The notes under the pieces: model-generated
Database searches by the model: none
Told to the model about the DNA's origin: nothing
What the model saw: the letters and a program-made list of their open reading frames with translations, nothing else
Source: Clostridia bacterium
GTDB taxonomy: Bacteria > Bacillota_A > Clostridia > Oscillospirales > SIG627
Direction of reading: 5' to 3'
NCBI GenBank assembly: GCA_017508505.1
Contig: JAFVYT010000161.1
Span: forward strand, 1-6,531
DNA length: 6,531 nucleotides
In this document: one piece after another, positions 5,422 through 6,531 of the stretch
Layout: each line of letters begins with the position of its first letter
Position numbering within the stretch: position 1 is the stretch's first letter
Translations under genes and position numbers: made by a program

Positions 5422-6008
5422 ATTTTTTTCAAAAGAGGCGAAACCCTCTTATATAGCAGAACGGTGATCACGGAGCAAACAAGCCCCTTCATAAAATTAA
5501 AAGGTACCGTAGCAAAAAGAACCAAGGTCCGAAGATCTGAAATTGCGGGAACGGCAGAGGTCGCCATCTTCATCACCGTCTCCATCCCAAAGGCCTTTGC
5601 ATAAGCAGGAATCAAAACGAAATAATTCAGAAGCGCGGACACCGTCACCAAAGAAGCAAGTCCGACACCAATGCCGATCAGGGCACGGGAAAAGCTTTTC
5701 TTTTTTTGATAAAGAAGTGCGGCAGGAAACACAAAAGCAACCCCCATCAGGAAATTGGCAAGCTCTCCGACAAAAGCAGTCACCGTACCGTTGACGCAAA
5801 GATTGATCCCCTGCTTGATGGCCTCAATGATGACTCCCGCCCACGGGCCCATAGAAAATGCCCCCACCAGAACCACCGTATCCGACAGATCCAATTCATA
5901 AAAAGGAGGGAAGAACGGTAAGGGAAAGGTAAATAAATTCAAAACGCCTGCCAAAGCAGACAAAATGGCAATTTTTGTCATATGGATTAAAAGCAGCTTA
6001 TTCTTCAT
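5418..6008 (-). CDS. ribU: Riboflavin ECF transporter, substrate-binding S component RibU
   Basis: The 196-residue product is an integral membrane S component that captures riboflavin and works with the shared ECF energy module (EcfA, EcfA', EcfT), not encoded here. It shows about six hydrophobic segments and the RibU hallmarks YELDLSDTVVLVGAFSMGPWAGVIIE (residues 37-62), TVTAFVGELANFLMG (75-89), LLNYFVLIPAYAKAFG (126-141) and PFNFMKGLVCSVITVLLYKR (169-188). The start is the ATG at 6008, five bases after GGAGG. The frame is open to 6095, but that ATG lies in the conserved 3' part of the riboswitch. An FMN aptamer and terminator stand directly upstream, so FMN should shut expression off. The gene overlaps the kinase-like gene by four bases. 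Confidence 0.95.
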   Translation of the reverse strand: MKNKLLLIHMTKIAILSALAGVLNLFTFPLPFFPPFYELDLSDTVVLVGAFSMGPWAGVIIEAIKQGINLCVNGTVTAFVGELANFLMGVAFVFPAALLYQKKKSFSRALIGIGVGLASLVTVSALLNYFVLIPAYAKAFGMETVMKMATSAVPAISDLRTLVLFATVPFNFMKGLVCSVITVLLYKRVSPLLKKI

Positions 6009-6021
6009 ATTTCCCTCCAAG

Positions 6022-6055
6022 AAAAAAAGCACCCCTGCAAAAAATGCAGGGGTGC
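6022..6055 (-). terminator. Riboswitch-controlled intrinsic terminator before ribU
   Basis: On the minus strand GCACCCCTGCA (6055-6045) pairs perfectly with TGCAGGGGTGC (6039-6029) around a five-base U loop, followed by seven Us (6028-6022). It stands between the aptamer and the ribU ribosome site, the standard position of an FMN riboswitch expression platform. It likely also ends most tuf transcripts. The CCCCTG in its 5' arm is complementary to CAGGGG at the 5' edge of the aptamer, one possible antiterminator pairing. Confidence 0.93.
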
Positions 6056-6063
6056 CGAAAAAA

Positions 6064-6078
6064 CGTAACGGTGTTACG
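6064..6078 (-). other. Small hairpin followed by a U-run between aptamer and terminator
   Basis: On the minus strand CGTAAC (6078-6073) and GTTACG (6069-6064) form a 6-bp stem with a three-base loop, followed by TTTTTTC. It looks like a weak first terminator, or part of the antiterminator switch, placed 9 bases ahead of the main terminator. Which role applies cannot be told without structure data. Confidence 0.45.
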
Positions 6079-6082
6079 GTTC

Positions 6083-6190
6083 GATCTTCTTTCATCCGGA
6101 CTTTACCGTCGGTGCAGGAATTTCGCCTGCTCAGCCTTGCGGCTCGTGGACTTTACCACCGGTGTGGAATTACACCATCCCCTGAAGATC
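6083..6190 (-). ncRNA. FMN riboswitch aptamer (RFN element)
   Basis: On the minus strand the conserved RFN blocks appear in order: CAGGGGATGGTG and AATTCC, ACCGGTGGTAAAGTCCACGAGCC, a variable stem AGCC-GCAA-GGCT with a GNRA loop, GCAGGCGAAATTCCTGC, then ACCGACGGTAAAGTCCGGATG and GAAGAT. The closing P1 helix is GATCTTC (6190-6184) with GAAGATC (6089-6083). The element binds flavin mononucleotide; in this class binding frees a downstream terminator to form. It sits only 10 bases after the tuf stop, with ribU downstream. Identification is firm from the conserved blocks; the switching direction is inferred from the terminator. Confidence 0.96.
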
Positions 6191-6200
6191 TGATTTTCAA

Positions 6201-6531
6201 TTAGGCAATAACCTCGGTAACAACACCGGAACCAACGGTTCTACCGCCTTCACGGATAGCGAAGCGGAGACCCTTCTCGATTGCGATGGGAGCGATCAGC
6301 TCAACGGTCATATCAACGTTGTCGCCGGGTGCGCACATCTCAACGTCAGCGGGAAGGTTGATAACGCCGGTAACGTCGGTGGTTCTGAAGTAGAACTGAG
6401 GTCTGTAGTTGTTGAAGAAAGGAGTATGACGGCCGCCTTCCTTCTCGGTAAGAACGTAAACCTGACCAACGAACTTGGTGTGAGGATTGATGGAGCCGGG
6501 CTTTGCAAGAACCTGACCTCTTTCGATCTCC
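6201..6531 (-). CDS. tuf: Elongation factor Tu, C-terminal part (5' end outside the window)
   Basis: The last 109 codons of EF-Tu are present, in the frame that starts at 6530 on the minus strand. EF-Tu is the GTPase that brings aminoacyl-tRNA to the ribosome. The visible part starts at the end of domain 2 ([13 protein letters not shown]) and covers domain 3: [38 protein letters not shown], and the end [21 protein letters not shown] then TAA. The GTPase domain lies outside the window. In Firmicutes tuf normally ends the str operon and precedes rpsJ; here an FMN riboswitch follows instead. No terminator stands between tuf and the aptamer. Confidence 0.97.
   Translation of the reverse strand, partial: EIERGQVLAKPGSINPHTKFVGQVYVLTEKEGGRHTPFFNNYRPQFYFRTTDVTGVINLPADVEMCAPGDNVDMTVELIAPIAIEKGLRFAIREGGRTVGSGVVTEVIA

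Noticed and set aside
6009..6095. N-terminal extension of RibU starting at the ATG at 6095
   Set aside because: That ATG is the GGATG block of the FMN aptamer, and the extension would be encoded by the riboswitch and its terminator. The ATG at 6008 has a proper GGAGG and gives the normal RibU start.
6308..6508. A 66-codon frame inside tuf
   Set aside because: It is out of frame with the certain EF-Tu coding sequence on the same strand and has no independent support.

Overview
The window looks like a chromosomal segment from a Clostridia-type Firmicute, with near-balanced base composition. The evidence is the gene content: Clostridia-like EF-Tu, L3, S10 and Ffh sequences, a ylxM-ffh-rpsP-khpA operon, a CmpB-type (PF06541) membrane protein, strong AGGAGG ribosome sites, textbook sigma-A promoters and an FMN riboswitch controlling a RibU transporter. 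Nothing suggests a phage, plasmid or insertion sequence. Genus-level placement is not possible from this sequence alone.

Eight of the nine complete genes, and the partial tuf, lie on the minus strand, so the region reads from high to low coordinates. At 6531-6201 is the 3' end of tuf (109 codons visible). Ten bases after its stop begins an FMN riboswitch aptamer (6190-6083), followed by an intrinsic terminator (6055-6022). Behind these come ribU (6008-5418), a P-loop uridine-kinase-like protein (5421-4855, ATGA overlap with ribU) and a single-pass membrane protein of unknown function (4838-4206). A strong terminator overlaps the stop codon of that last gene.

A sigma-A promoter (4169-4142) then drives ylxM (4094-3780), ffh (3767-2442), rpsP (2410-2165) and khpA (2150-1923). 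This transcript probably starts with a perfect stem-loop that abuts the ylxM ribosome site. The operon encodes SRP components, ribosomal protein S16 and an RNA chaperone, and ends in a 17-bp bidirectional terminator (1879-1916). That terminator also serves the only plus-strand gene, a four-helix CmpB-family membrane protein (1432-1839).

Divergent from that gene, a near-consensus promoter (1313-1285) and a leader of about 250 nt precede the S10 operon: rpsJ (1029-715), rplC (645-16), and an apparent ribosome site for the next gene (expected rplD) at the window edge.

The layout itself is the most notable point. In many Firmicutes tuf is followed directly by rpsJ. Here about 5.2 kb separates them, holding a flavin-responsive transport module, a relocated SRP/S16 operon and a lone membrane gene. 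No promoter is visible between tuf and the riboswitch. The flavin module may therefore depend on read-through from the translation-factor operon, with the riboswitch deciding whether that transcript stops.
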